The notes under the pieces were generated by a model, which ran no database searches, was not told the DNA's origin, and worked only from the letters and a program-made list of their open reading frames with translations. Positions 1-12,000 of a stretch of DNA of 64,000 nucleotides are shown one piece after another; the first letter of the stretch is position 1, and each line of letters opens with the position of its first letter. The stretch comes from Undaria pinnatifida. Lineage: Eukaryota > Sar > Phaeophyceae > Laminariales > Alariaceae. The position numbers and the translations under genes are program-made. The stretch spans positions 2,847,944-2,911,943 of the forward strand of contig JABAKD010000022.1 of the NCBI GenBank assembly GCA_012845835.1, read 5' to 3'.

Positions 1-215
1 TTGTGCGGTGGTTTGCCGGATGACAATGCCCGCACCAAAAGGGAAACCCGAACTGTTCGAGGCTAGTGCGGCACCCTGGAGGATGAGGCCGTAACAAGCA
101 GTTCCACCGCACGAAACTGGAGTCCCGCACTAAAGTGTACCGCACTAAAGTGTACCGCACTGAAGGGTACCGCACTAAATTCAGCCCCGCCCTAATGGGT
201 ACCGCACTACCGTGG
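1..215. repeat. Dispersed repeat rich in TACCGCACTAAA
   Basis: The motif TACCGCACTAAAGTG recurs here several times, with a GATGACAATG..CGCAC segment at the left end. The same vocabulary (GATGACAATGACGGCAC, TACCGCACTAAAC, GTGCGGTA) is repeated around 43350-43920, so this is a member of a dispersed family. I see no coding capacity. Confidence 0.7.
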
Positions 216-320
216 GACCCCTACTGTTCTCACTGGTTTCGTGTATAGTTTCTTATTATGTTATTACAATAAAATTGGGTTGGCAATTGGTTATCCTTTT
301 TCCAGTGGTGAAGCGGACTG

Positions 321-1408
321 ATACCCTCTAGTACCTTAACAAATGGCGTCATGGACAGGACCCGAACCTGCTCGTGACATCACAATGGGTTTCCGATCCA
401 CTGTCCTGTCGACGACGCCAATTGGGATATGATTAGGTTGGGGAGTCAGACTACCTCCTTGCAGGTCGGCTTATTCAGTACTAGGTAGGATCCTGGGGTT
501 ACTTATGTGTGTTGATACCCTCTAGTACCTTAACAAATGGCGTCATCGACAGGACCCGAACCTGCTCGTGACATCACAATGGGTTTCCGATCCATTGTCC
601 TGTCGACGACGCCAATTGGGACATGATTAGGTTGGGGAGTCAGACTACCTCCTTGCAGGTCAGCTTATTCAGTACTAGGTAGGGTCCTGGGGTTACTCAT
701 GTGTGTTGATACCCTCTAGTACCTTAATAAATGGCGTCATCGACAGGACCCGAACCTGCTCGTGACATCACAATGGGTTTCCGATCAATTGTCCTGTCGA
801 CGACGCCAACGGTGACATGATTAGATTGGGGAGTCAGACTACCTCCTTGCAGGTCAGCTTATTCAGTACTAGGTAGGGTCCTGGGGTTACTCATGTGTGT
901 TGAATACCTCTAGTACCTTAATAAATGGCGTCGTCGACAGGACCCGAACCTGCTCGTGACATCACAATGGGTTTCCGATCCATTGTCCTGTCGACGACGC
1001 CAATTGTGACATTATTAGATTGGGGAGTCAGACTACCTCCTTGCAGGTCAGCTTATTCAGTACTAGGTAGGGTCCTGGGGTTACTCATGTGTGTTTGTTG
1101 CGCAGAGACATGATACTTGGGGAGTCAGACTACCTCCTTGCAGGTCAGCTTATTCAGTACTAGGTAGGGTCCTGGGGTTACTCATGTGTGTTGATACCCT
1201 CTAGTACCTTAATAAATGGCGTCGTCGACAGGACCCGAACCTGCTCGTGACATCACAATGGGTTTCCGATTCATTGTCCTGTCGACGACGCCAATTGTGA
1301 CATGATTAGATTGGGGAGTCAGACTGCCTCCTTGCAGGTCAGCTTATTCAGTACTAGGTAGGGTCCTGGGGTTACTCATGTGTGTTTGTTGCGCAGAGAC
1401 ATGATACT
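321..1408. repeat. 194-bp tandem repeat array with internal palindrome
   Basis: Full units start at about 321, 515, 709, 904 and 1194, each beginning ATACCCTCTAGTACC, with a partial unit at about 1098-1190. Each unit carries an inverted repeat: GGCGTCGTCGACAGGAC (with small variants) pairs with GTCCTGTCGACGACGCC about 40 bases later. The short reading frames inside are by-products of the array. Confidence 0.9.
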
Positions 1409-1430
1409 TTTTTCCTCTTCTTTTTCGTAG

Positions 1431-1628
1431 ATCCTGGAGATCCGGGTAAAAAAAGCTCAAGCTCCGTACGCTTTTGTTTGTGCACCAGGTTTTGTCCATC
1501 TGCAAAACGCAGGCTTGGTGTTATCCTCGCCCATTCGGTTAAGTCAACACCGTAAACTTGCCGACCTTGTTCGGCCGAACCCTATAAGGTTTGACTGTTA
1601 TAGCTTTGTTCAGTTCACGTGCGTGTAA
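1431..1628 (+). CDS. Possible upstream exon of the HhH-protein gene
   Basis: A good acceptor (TTTTTCCTCTTCTTTTTCGTAG) is followed by an open frame of 66 codons from 1431 to the TAA at about 1626. A potential donor CGG|GTAAAA at 1446 would make a 15-nt phase-0 micro-exon (ILEIR). Further on the frame reads KKAQAPYAFVC, faintly like the start of an HMG box. It suits the phase-0 pattern of the gene downstream, but neither its end nor its link to exon 2990 is established. Confidence 0.2.
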   Translation: MLEIRVKKAQAPYAFVCAPGFVHLQNAGLVLSSPIRLSQHRKLADLVRPNPIRFDCYSFVQFTCV

Positions 1629-2442
1629 AAGCTGGTTCCCTGGGGCGAGACCGCCAAGGTTCGTTTCATATTTTGACACGAACGCCTTCCAAGATATACC
1701 GAAACGTCGCAATTGTCCGATAACTCAGGTAGTTACCGACCTTCCGAGGTAATACCATAACATAGAGGTGCTGCAGCAGCGGAATTCTTTCACCGGGGAT
1801 AAATATATATTATCCCGTTTAGGTTATTTTTGAGTTTTTTAGTTTGTGAAAGTTTTCGCCTCCGGCCATTGTTTCCGGCTCGCCTTGCTCGGATAAGTTA
1901 TAGGGGTCGAAAACACGAAAAAAACGGAGAGGTTGTCGGAACTTGGCGTCACGTTGAGCTATAGTCTTGAAGGCACGAGGTAGCTCTACCTGTGCTACGT
2001 ACGCACCGTGGAGCGGCAACGCGGTACGTGACGCCCTTCGGTAACGGATCTCGAAAGTTGTCTGAATCTGGGCACTACGACTACTCTTTGATTGTTGCGG
2101 TATTTTACGGACATCGCGCGACAAAGAAAAGGGTTCGTACAGCAGTGGGCAGAGGTGCGTGAGGGGAGAGGGGGCACTGCTTCGAGACCCCGCATCTGAG
2201 TTGCTACGCGAGAACCGCAAGACGTAAGGGGTGGGTGTCATGGGAAGACCCTTCCTCCGTGGTGATATGCATATGCGCAACATATCGCTACGAGTATCGA
2301 GTATTGGAGCCCTTTGGTAGTTAGCGCTTTTGGCGTTTCCGCGCAGGCGACGTCTCGTTTTTGTATGTGCTCGTTTTTCTCTTTCGTGCGTATCTTGATG
2401 GGTAGTGCCTCATTTATCGCTGTGGTTGCCGTGCATTATATA
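1629..2442. other. Non-coding stretch, nothing recognised
   Basis: Mixed-complexity sequence with a 154-codon minus-strand open frame at 1819-2283. It has no recognisable motif and no splice context that I trust. Probably intron or 5' flank of the plus-strand gene. Confidence 0.4.
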
Positions 2443-2580
2443 TTATAATAAATGAAAATACAGCCCAGCTGTGAGATCGAAGATTTCGTCGAAACTCATC
2501 TTTGCAAGCTGCGTGTGATACTTCGATCGCGCGTATTACGAGTTGTGTGTCCTCATTAAGGATATAGGTCGTATATACGG
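2443..2580 (+). mobile_element. Fragment of the CAGCTGTGAG terminal-repeat family
   Basis: Contains CCAGCTGTGAGATCGAAG, then AAACTCATCTTTGCAAGCTG and a CGATCGCG..TCATTAAGGATATAGGTC tail. This matches the element at 57598-57892 almost base for base over its first ~135 bases and then stops, so this is a truncated copy in the same orientation. Confidence 0.8.
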
Positions 2581-2699
2581 AGTATGTGGTTATGACTGCC
2601 GCGGTTGTACGTGCCTTCTTGATACTTGTCCGACGCATGCATGTTTTGTCTCACTCCAACTGTTGATGGCAAAATGGCACATGACGAATGGCACAAACA

Positions 2700-2960
2700 G
2701 TATGGCCGCCCCATCCCATCCCATCCCACTGCGTTCCATCCGCTCATCCATCCCACCGCGTCCTATCCGATCCCATTCCGTATCATATGATCCCACCCCA
2801 TCCCGTTGCACGCCATCTATGCCATATCATCGCATACCATCCCATCACGTCCCACCGCATCCCATTGCTTATCATCACATGATATACATCACATCACGTT
2901 CAATCGCATATCGTCATATAACATACGTAGCATCATGTCCCATCCCATTCCGTTTGGTGT
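2700..2960. repeat. Degenerate CATCCC/CATCACATC simple repeat
   Basis: Strings of CATCCCATCCCATCC, CCACCGCATCC and similar penta- and hexanucleotides cover the stretch before the acceptor of the exon at 2990. They produce His/Pro/Ser-rich spurious frames in all plus frames. Confidence 0.8.
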
Positions 2961-2989
2961 ATCGGGTGTCTTCTTCATTTTCGTGCCAG

Positions 2990-3097
2990 AGCAAGAAGGA
3001 ATGCCTCCGGGAGGTCGAGTCTGCCCTAGCTGCTGCCATGGCCGCCAATGCCGCCGACGAAGACCACGAGCCCAATGACAAAAAACGCGCCCTCAAG
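2990..3097 (+). CDS. HhH-protein gene, exon 1 of those found
   Basis: Acceptor TTTTCGTGCCAG and donor AAG|GTACGG bound 36 codons. They read SKKECLREVESALAAAM and later NDKKRALK. The stretch resembles exon 4 in position and composition (SALAAAM against GALTAVM) and forms the first half of repeat module 1. Confidence 0.65.
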
Positions 3098-6000
3098 GTA
3101 CGGCATACAGCGCATGCAGCACATACAGCGCATACAAAGCAGCATGTATCTGGTAGCCCATACGTGGCACAGCGCATCAAAATTAGCAATGTATAGCGCA
3201 TACAGCAGTAGCACATAAAGCGCATATATAGCGCATACAGCGCATGCCGTATGCACCACATAGATCATACGGAATATCTGTCTATGGTCTCTGCACCGGA
3301 TTTTTCACGACTTGGCCCAGCGTCGACGTACTGGTTGATAGTCCACACTGACTCCTCGTTGCATAGTTTATTCCGAGAAAACTATAGGGTGACCGGGGTC
3401 AGGGTTAGAGCTAAAGAGTATATCGTGTCGCGCATATTCCAACCGTTTCGTCGGGACTGGACCAAGGTCTGTGCAGCCCCCTGTTTGTTTTCCCCCACTT
3501 TAACCCGTTTACCAGTTTAGGGACCCACACGACATACACGTATACCGACCAAAAATATGCCTCGAGCGCGATCTAATTCAAGCATCTAGGAAACAGCGTG
3601 GAAGCATATTGCGAGTATGCACGGCGGTGGAGTGCCCCCGATTTTAACAGCGTTCGTGATAAGAGAAGACGGCTTAAGAGCGGTCCAATCGGTTTCTCAC
3701 GCCCTGTGACGCCTATCCACCTGGTATGTTATACCTAATTTTTAAGGGCTTTTCATAGGTCATGACCCGGCCCGAGGGTGGGGCGAGAAGGTTTGCGAAA
3801 ACGCGCGGACCAGGTCGGGTCGGGTCGGGTCAGGAGGCTTTCAAATATTATGGGTCGGGCCGGGTCACCCCGTCACGGGTCGGGCCGGGTCACCCTGATC
3901 GGATCCGACCCGCGAGAAGTGATTTGACCCGTGAAAAAACCCTGCCTAATCTGAGGTAAGAGCGGCACAGAGATGACAGCGTTAACACTGGCGTGTTTTG
4001 AGGGGCTCTTAAATCGAGTACCCCGTCGTAGCAGAATGCTGCGCGCGCGCGTCTTGCAGCTGCTTGCGTTGCAAGGTCGGATGCATCCCCTCACCCCAGT
4101 GCTGCCCGAGGTGTTTTGCTGTTTGCGATGCTGTGATCGTCGTTTGAACAGTTTCGGTTTTTTTGCACGCCTCGGACCGATCACGATCTAGATCATCTAA
4201 TGATCTAGATCATCTATATCCTCTATATGTCATGATAAACTGTGCAGAATCTGTGCAGTACAGATCCAACCCAGGAAACAGTTGCTATGGATCATGCAGA
4301 TCATGGGGCTCCCACCCGGCAACGCGATCTAGGTCATGCACATAATATAGACCAGGGATCTATCTGCTCTGAGAGACAGATCATCAATATGGGACTGATC
4401 TGTCGAAGTTGTAAACATTTTCAAGTGTGCGTGTTTAGTGGGGCATATACTAGTACCCGGTACACACCCGAGTATGACATATGCAACCAGGTGAAGTACC
4501 CGGGTATACTCGGGTGTGTCGAGCGTGTATACCCAACACACCCTTGCAATGCTTCCCCTCTGAAGCTCCAAAGGGATTAGTACCACTCTAGCGCGTGAAC
4601 GTTTACCTGTGTTATACGGAATACAGTACTGGGCACCTAATAAGAAACTGGAATGCCGGCTCGGGATGGATTTTGATACTGCAGGGGTCTCCCAAGAAGG
4701 CTGTGGTGTGCGAGAGCAATATGACTGCCCTATAGAGGGAAGCCACCTTATTCGTTCTAGGTTATGAGTACTGCAGTGCAATTCCCCAGTCGCGCCAAGC
4801 GATTTGACCGCCTTATATGGGGATATCGCCTTATATGGGGATACCGCCGTATTGGGCGACCCCTACTGTACTGGAGAAATCGTGCGTCTACATTCATTTA
4901 GTTTTTGTGGCTCGCTCCCGAATTTCTTGCATTCGTGTGCATTTCGACTTGGATTTTTTATTACCCAGTTTCGTATTAGGTATCCTGTACTGTGTCGTAA
5001 TATATCTGCTGTGACGCCGTCGTTGCACCTGTATGGCTGGGCTGTTCCGGCGCCGGTCGTTTCCCAGTTTCTTGTCAGGTGTCCTGCACTGCTGTATCGT
5101 AGTATGTCTGCTGTGACGTCATCCTTATTGCCCGTATGGCGCAACTGCATCACCGGCCAGTTGAACCCCTCCCCCCTGCTGCTGTTGTTGCTGCTGCTGC
5201 TGTTAGTTCTTTCTCGCCCGCTCGGTCGATGGATCGTTTCGTGCTTGGTCCCGGACAACTTTGAGCGTTGACAGCCTTTTGTTTTCGTACGCCGCCTACC
5301 TGTGGCGGTATAGCGCCAGTCGAAACCATTTTCCGCACGCACGTCAATACATCGCACGCGAAATGGATAACATATTTTAAACGAATCCCAACTTGTCTTG
5401 CAAGAACGTGACTATTAGCAGCTTGCCCTCTCGTGGCGCGCGAGTGATCCACTCACCGCACCCTTTTTTTTTGTATTTTTTGTACTTTTCATGTTTTGTG
5501 TTTTTATTCCTTGTTTTTTTTTGTTTTTTGTGACTTGTGTGTTACTCGTAGTACTTCTTATTTTTGTGTTTTTGTGGGGGGGGTTCCATTCTTTCTCCCT
5601 CCCCACCCTCCCCTGCTGGCAGGTCTTGAAGGGGAAGTTTGGCCGTACGGCGGAAATCAAGCCGGACCCTAAGAAAGAGAAACCATCCGGCAAGCGCAAG
5701 GCCGAAGCCCCCGTAGCCGCCGATCAAAAGGTCGACAAGAAGCCGGTAACGCCTTCTTCTTCCGTCCTTGACGAGGTGAGCAAGCAGCCGTTCCGTTCCT
5801 TTGTTCGTTTTCGTTTTCGTTTCCCTTTCTGCCGTGAAGGGATCCATATAAGAAAAAGTGGTGCCGAATATCGCCTCCTGTCCCACGCCCCCTCGTTTTC
5901 CTTTTCCTCTGCTCATTCCCATTCCCATCATCATTCCCATCGCCCCCCCCCCCCCCCTCCACTTTCCGCTTCCCAGTCATTTTCCCTTTCCCAATCCCGT

Positions 6001-9000
6001 TCTTGTCCCCGTTCCCATTATTCCGCCCATTCCTGTGCCCGCCCATTTTCCTGTCCCTTTTCCATTACCATTCCCGTGCCCTTTGGCATTCCCACTCCGA
6101 TTGTGAGTTTCCTCTTCCCATTCCTGTTGATTTTCCCATTCCTTTTTCCCGGTGCCGTTTCCATTCCCATTGTTTAGTCCCATTCCCGTTATACTTGTGC
6201 GCACGCTGCGGTAGGGACACACCTTAGGTTTATGAGGCTCCTGGCTTGAGGCACTCCACAGTAGTACTGTACCGTACCCGACAGCCCTTAGGGGCGTGGT
6301 ACGGTAGAGGTATTAAGGCGCGTGGTACTGTAGAGGTATTAAGGCGTGTGGTACGGTAGAGGTATTAAGGCGCGTGGTACGGTAGAGGTATTAAGGCGCG
6401 TGGTACGGTAGAGGAATTAAGGCGTGTGGTACGGTAGAGGTATTAAGGCGTGTGGTACGGTAGAGGTATTAAGGCGTGTGGTACGGTAAAGGTATTAAGG
6501 CGCGTGGTACGGTAGAGGAATTAAGGCGCGTGGTACGGTAGAGGTATTAAGGCGTGTGGTACGGTAAAGGTATTAAGGCGCGTGGTACGGTAGAGGAATT
6601 AAGGCGCGTGGTACGGTAGAGGTATTAAGGCGTGTGGTACGGTAGAGGTATTAAGGGGCGTGGCACGGTAGAGGTATTAAGGCGCGTGGTACTGTAGAGG
6701 TATAAAGGCGTGTGGTACGGTAGAGGTATTACGGCGCGTGGTACGGTAGAGGTATTAAGGCGTGTGGTACGGTAGAGGTATTAAGGCGCGTGGTACGGTA
6801 GAGGTATTAAGGCGCGTGGAACGATAGAGGTATTAAGGCGCGTGGTACGATAGAGGTATTAAGGCGCGTGGTACGATAGAGGTAGTAAGGTATACCACTT
6901 TTTGGATTTTTTCGTTATTGTTTCTGAATGACGGGGAGCTCCTTAACCCCTTTAGAGCCCCCAACTCCCTCCCTATACTAACTTGAAGTAAGTTTGTCCC
7001 CAAAAGGGGTTTCCAGTTGTACAGGCGTTAACCTCTTTAGAGCCCTCACCCCTCCCCATATACTAATTCCAAGTAGCCCTAACCCCTCCCCCTATACTAA
7101 TTCCAAGTAAATTTGTCCCAAAAACGGGTTTCCAGCTGTACAGGCGTTAACCCAAAATCGTCGGGATGTCATTTAGTTGTTTGCACACTGGTATGCTTTT
7201 TTTTTCGTATACCTGGGCTATCATACCATATGGATTTGTTCATCTGGTTGCACTTCCGGTTTCTTCATAAACTCCTAATCGTTGGGTCATTCGCCCGAGT
7301 GACACTGTCCCTCACAGATCATGTCGCAGGCCATGTATATCATGGACCTCCTCAAGCCATCACCCTTACTTAGAAGTAAAAGTGGTGTACACCTCTTTTT
7401 ACCGTGGCATGTGTCCGTAAAAAATTGATACTTGAGGGTTTCAGGATTGAGTTTTTGACGGAAAGTAAGAACATGGCCTCGTTTTTTACTAAAAATCAGC
7501 GATTTCCACGCGATCCGGCCCGTGGGTCGGATCGCCGCGGGTCGGATCAGGAGCCTTTCCAAAATTCGCGGATCGAGTCGGGTCGGGTCAGGACGTGTTC
7601 GAAATATCACGGTTCGGGTTGGATCGGGTAAAGAGGTTGTCAAACATCACGGGTCGGGTCGGATCGGGTGACGCTGGGTCGGGTCGGGCCGGGTGACCCT
7701 TGACCCGACCCGACCCGACCCGCTAGTAATGATCCGAACCGTGAAAAATTCCTGCTGAAAATAGTGTAGGACACACCCTGCCTTACACATGAATTTCAGC
7801 CTGGCCAGAAATAACAGTGAGGTTCTGAACTGGTGTCGCATACTGCTGGGTTAATATGTTTCACCCAAAAACTGTAGTTTGAGAAGAATTGAAAGGTGCA
7901 AATCCATGTGTCGACAACGTCACTGTGAATGACATCACGGTGGACACTGCTACCGACGTACCTGTCGTGTCGCAGATAGGACGATTAATTAATCCCATGG
8001 CCTAAACATACGGTGGGTACCCCGATTGAAGAGAATTCGACGTAAGAGCATTCGGGGCTTGGGGGCGGCGAAGCCGGCATGTCCCGCCACACTAACAGCC
8101 ATACTCTTCCCACTACAGATGAGAGGAATGTATAGTTAATAGCGTCTGAGAATGTATAGTTAATAGCGCCTGAGTAATGGGCTTGTCACGGGGTCTCTTA
8201 AATCGGGGTACCCTATGTACTGTGAATGACGAAGGCTACGTACGGTGGGGTTTCGATTTTAAGAAGTTTTTTTTTTCCATAACTCAAAAGCCACTCGATC
8301 GCGACGTGGCTACCCTTTTCTTTTTTTTTTCTTCATCCCATTTATTGTCCTCGCACTACTCGTGCGCGCCCCCTCCCAGTACCAACTCAGATTCGGGGTC
8401 CCATAGCGGGGCCCTCCTCCCCCCTCCCCGCTACAGCACGTGCCTTCGTTTTTGTAGAAAGAATAATTCATTCTTCATTTTTGTAGAGAAGAATTCAGCA
8501 TTTTCTTCCCTTGCCGACTCGCGTCGAATTGTACCTGCCCAAGGTGCTAGACGCTCTCAGCAGTTGATCCCTTTTTTTTCATGTGCTGGTCTGTTCCGCG
8601 GTATGCACCGCCGCCATGGAATGGTTGTTTACGCTGCGCCAATCAGAACAATTGGAAGACTATTTTTGATTAATGTACCGAGTTGCACGCGCGCACGGCC
8701 TAAAACTCGGCGGAGCAGATGGAGGTATAGCCCCTCTATAGTATACTCGGTCAAATCACAAGCCACAGATTGTTCTCCAACGACATTAGGTAGTTCCTCA
8801 TCTCAGGAAGCCTTCCAAGGCAAAAACAAAAATGGGCAGAAAATGTCACCCTTGTCGTAGAACGCGTCCCCGCTATCCCCCCCTCCACTAACGCCTCCGG
8901 TCTATGCTTGTGTGGGTTTTATATGTCGTTGCTGCCTGTTTCGTCGTGGTGTTTGGGGGGGGGGGGGGGGTTGCGCCAGGTGTGGGATGTCTCGGACAAG

Positions 9001-12000
9001 CCAAAGAGAAATGCGTGCGGCACGAAGCTTGTCGATGTCGCAAAAACGAGGGGAGTCAAGATGCCGGAGGTGAGTGGACCAAGACCGAGGCTACGTACGG
9101 TTGTATTGTTCCATTAATAGTGTTATTAACAGTAGCATTGTACTACTAAGAGTCAATTTTACGGTAGTGTTTTTGTACTAATTAAATATTAATGTCACTT
9201 TTACTGTACTGTAGTATTTTGTACTGTTGATAAGTTACTTTTACGGCTAGCTCGCGCAATTCACTGCCCTCTTGCTTTGCGATATCAATCTAAAGTGTTT
9301 TTTCGGTCTGGCGATATGCATCGCCGCTATGAAATTGTATTTTACGCCGCGCCAATAAAATATTTTTGAATTATTTTTTGAGCGAGATACAGAACCACCC
9401 GCGCGAATGGCCTATACTATCCATAACTGAAAAGAGGGGTATCCACTCTCCCGCAACCTTAATCGATGTTGATTTTGTAATTATGTACCTTCGCCTACGT
9501 AGTCTTCTGTTTTTTCGTCTGCTCTTGCCTGATGGATGTTGGTCCGTAGCTCACCCACGCTGCCACATTAGATTCATCATGTCAAGTTTGACTCGATGTA
9601 TGGTTCATGATATATCACGCGTGGTGTCTCGTGCGTGCTGTCTGGTGGTGTCTTTTGGCAGGACGAGAAGGCGGCGCGCATGGGTGCGTTGACGGCCGTG
9701 ATGGGAGTGAAAGGCGAGAACGGCAAGGTCATCGTGAAGGACGCCGTAGAGGTGACTGAGCCGTTATTTCCGTCCCCCCGCTCCGCGTCATGATATCATA
9801 ACCGCTTCATGACGTCATGATCGCGTCGCCATGTCATGACCGTGTCCTGCCGTCATGACCGTCGTGACGGCGACGGGCTTGCCTGTTTATCGCTGAATAC
9901 ATACACAACATTGGTAGTAGTGACCGATCCTCTCGAGTGTGCCTGTGACGCTGAAGACGCACGTGCAGAGCAACAGCGGCAGTAGTGGCGGCAGCGATAG
10001 TATGGTAACACCTCTACAGCGATACTCGTCACACTTAAATATCGATTGTAACGCCTTTTCATCGATGGAAAAGCCTCAACAGTAATACCGGTTATCGTGA
10101 AGGACGCCGTTGAGGTGACCGACGCGTTCTCGTCGTCCCCCACGCCGGTCATGACGTCATAACCGCGTCATCATGTCATAACCTCATCATGGTATGATAT
10201 CATGACCGCTTCATGACGTCATGTTTGCGACTGCATCATGACGTTGTGACCGCTTCATGACGTCATGACATGGTGACCCATCTACAGTAAAGCGATAGCA
10301 GTAAAAACATCTAGAGCGATAGTCGTAAATATAACAATATCGACAATAACGCCTGTGCACCCATAACGAACTCAATAGCGACAGCAGTCATGACCGCGTC
10401 ATGGCGTCGTGACGATCGCTGGTTCGCCTGTGATGCAGAACATGCATCGAAAGCAGCAGCAGCAGTAGCAGCAGCGACAGTATGGCCCTCACGCGGCACC
10501 CAACCGTGCGTACTACTAAATTCTAATTGCGGAGGATTCCCAATTTACCCCCCCCCCCCCCCCCCCGCTGCTGCATTCGAAACTGTCATTCATGTGCAAG
10601 AAAGTACGCACATGGTGCCGAAGTCCGCCTTTCAAACAGTTCTTAGTAGGATGCAGCTCACCCTTAGTGCGACTCGCCGAACACCTCATGGCGCTTCGCG
10701 CTTGGTGCAAGCAATACCTGCCTGGTCTGTGAAAACCCGACATGCCCCGTTCCGGCATTGTGGGGATGTGAGGTTCGAATATACCATATGGTCATACGAC
10801 TACGGCACTGCAAGAAACAAGCACACCCCCCTTCCCCCCCCCCCCTGCTCCGGCCTCCTTTGATAAACGCCTCCACAGTTCCTTGAAGACAAGTTTGGGA
10901 AGGACCCGAACTGGGTAGATCCGGACAGTAAGGCACCCAAGAAGAAGAAAGTCAGCAAAGCCAAGCCGGTACGTCGAAAATCCTGTAGACCTTGCCCACT
11001 GATTCGACACTGCTGCTGTGGTTGACGCACACTACTGCGTACGAGACAAAGAGGACCTTTGCAGCCCTTAAATGGTTGACTTGGGGGGAGGGTGAGGAGC
11101 AGGGTTAGGGTTACAGTCGTATCGTACACACGGACCCTCAACCATGGTATCGAAAACCTGGTACCAGGGGTATCTGGTAAGGTGCGAATCGCCTATTTCG
11201 CAGGCCATGTAAAGATGAATACACCGGACACAGTGCGGAAAAATATGTTTTTTTCGCGTATGCGGCGTGTGGTTCCAGTATTACGAGAAGGACTTTTAGC
11301 ACAAAACGCCCTAAAAGCTAGCCCTAGCCCTGACCCTAACCCTACCCCTAAACTTTAATCCTGACCCTAACCCCAACCCTAAGCCCTGCCTCCGACCCCA
11401 ACCCGGAGGCGACCTGTACGGGAGTTGCGCCCTTCGAAAATACGTCATTATTCCGCCGGAGGGGCTAGCCATGTCCCGTTGACCCAATTGGAACTGGCCC
11501 CACGTTATGGGACATACCACTTGGAACGATTGTCGGCAAGGATGATGCTGTGCAGGCACGGTGGTGATCCGTCCACAGGGCCGGTTGAGTAGTGCCGGTT
11601 ACCGGGAGTGGTCCCTCTATAGTGCCGGTTGAATAGTGCCGATTTCCCGCTACAGCGCCTGTGAGGTCGTGTGGCACAGATGGAAACAACCAGTAGTGCC
11701 AGTATGAGGAGTAGTGCCGGTTGCCGCTATAGTGCCTGTATTTCCCTTTACAATGCGCATACATACCCGTACTACAGTGGGGCCAATACTGTATCGCATA
11801 ATAACAGGCGTACCGACCAGTTTGTTACCCGTTTATAGTGCCGGTTGAGTAGTGCCGGGTGCCCGCTTTATTGCCTGTGAAATCGTTTGGCACACATGGG
11901 AATCACCAGTAGTGGCAGTATGCGGAGTAGTACCGGTTGCCGCTATAGTGCCGGTGTTTACGACTATTAATAATTAATACCGCTCACATACCCGCACGAT

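Noticed and set aside
5491-6227. 228-codon plus-strand gene
   Set aside because: Only 5623-5775 is exon; the rest is a T-rich stretch upstream and the CATTCC repeat downstream.
6283-6890. CRISPR-like array
   Set aside because: The repeats are contiguous 26-bp units with no spacers, in a eukaryotic intron.
8177-8860. 227-codon plus-strand gene
   Set aside because: Most of it is a copy of the GTCGACTCGCGTCG dispersed repeat and no protein features are seen.
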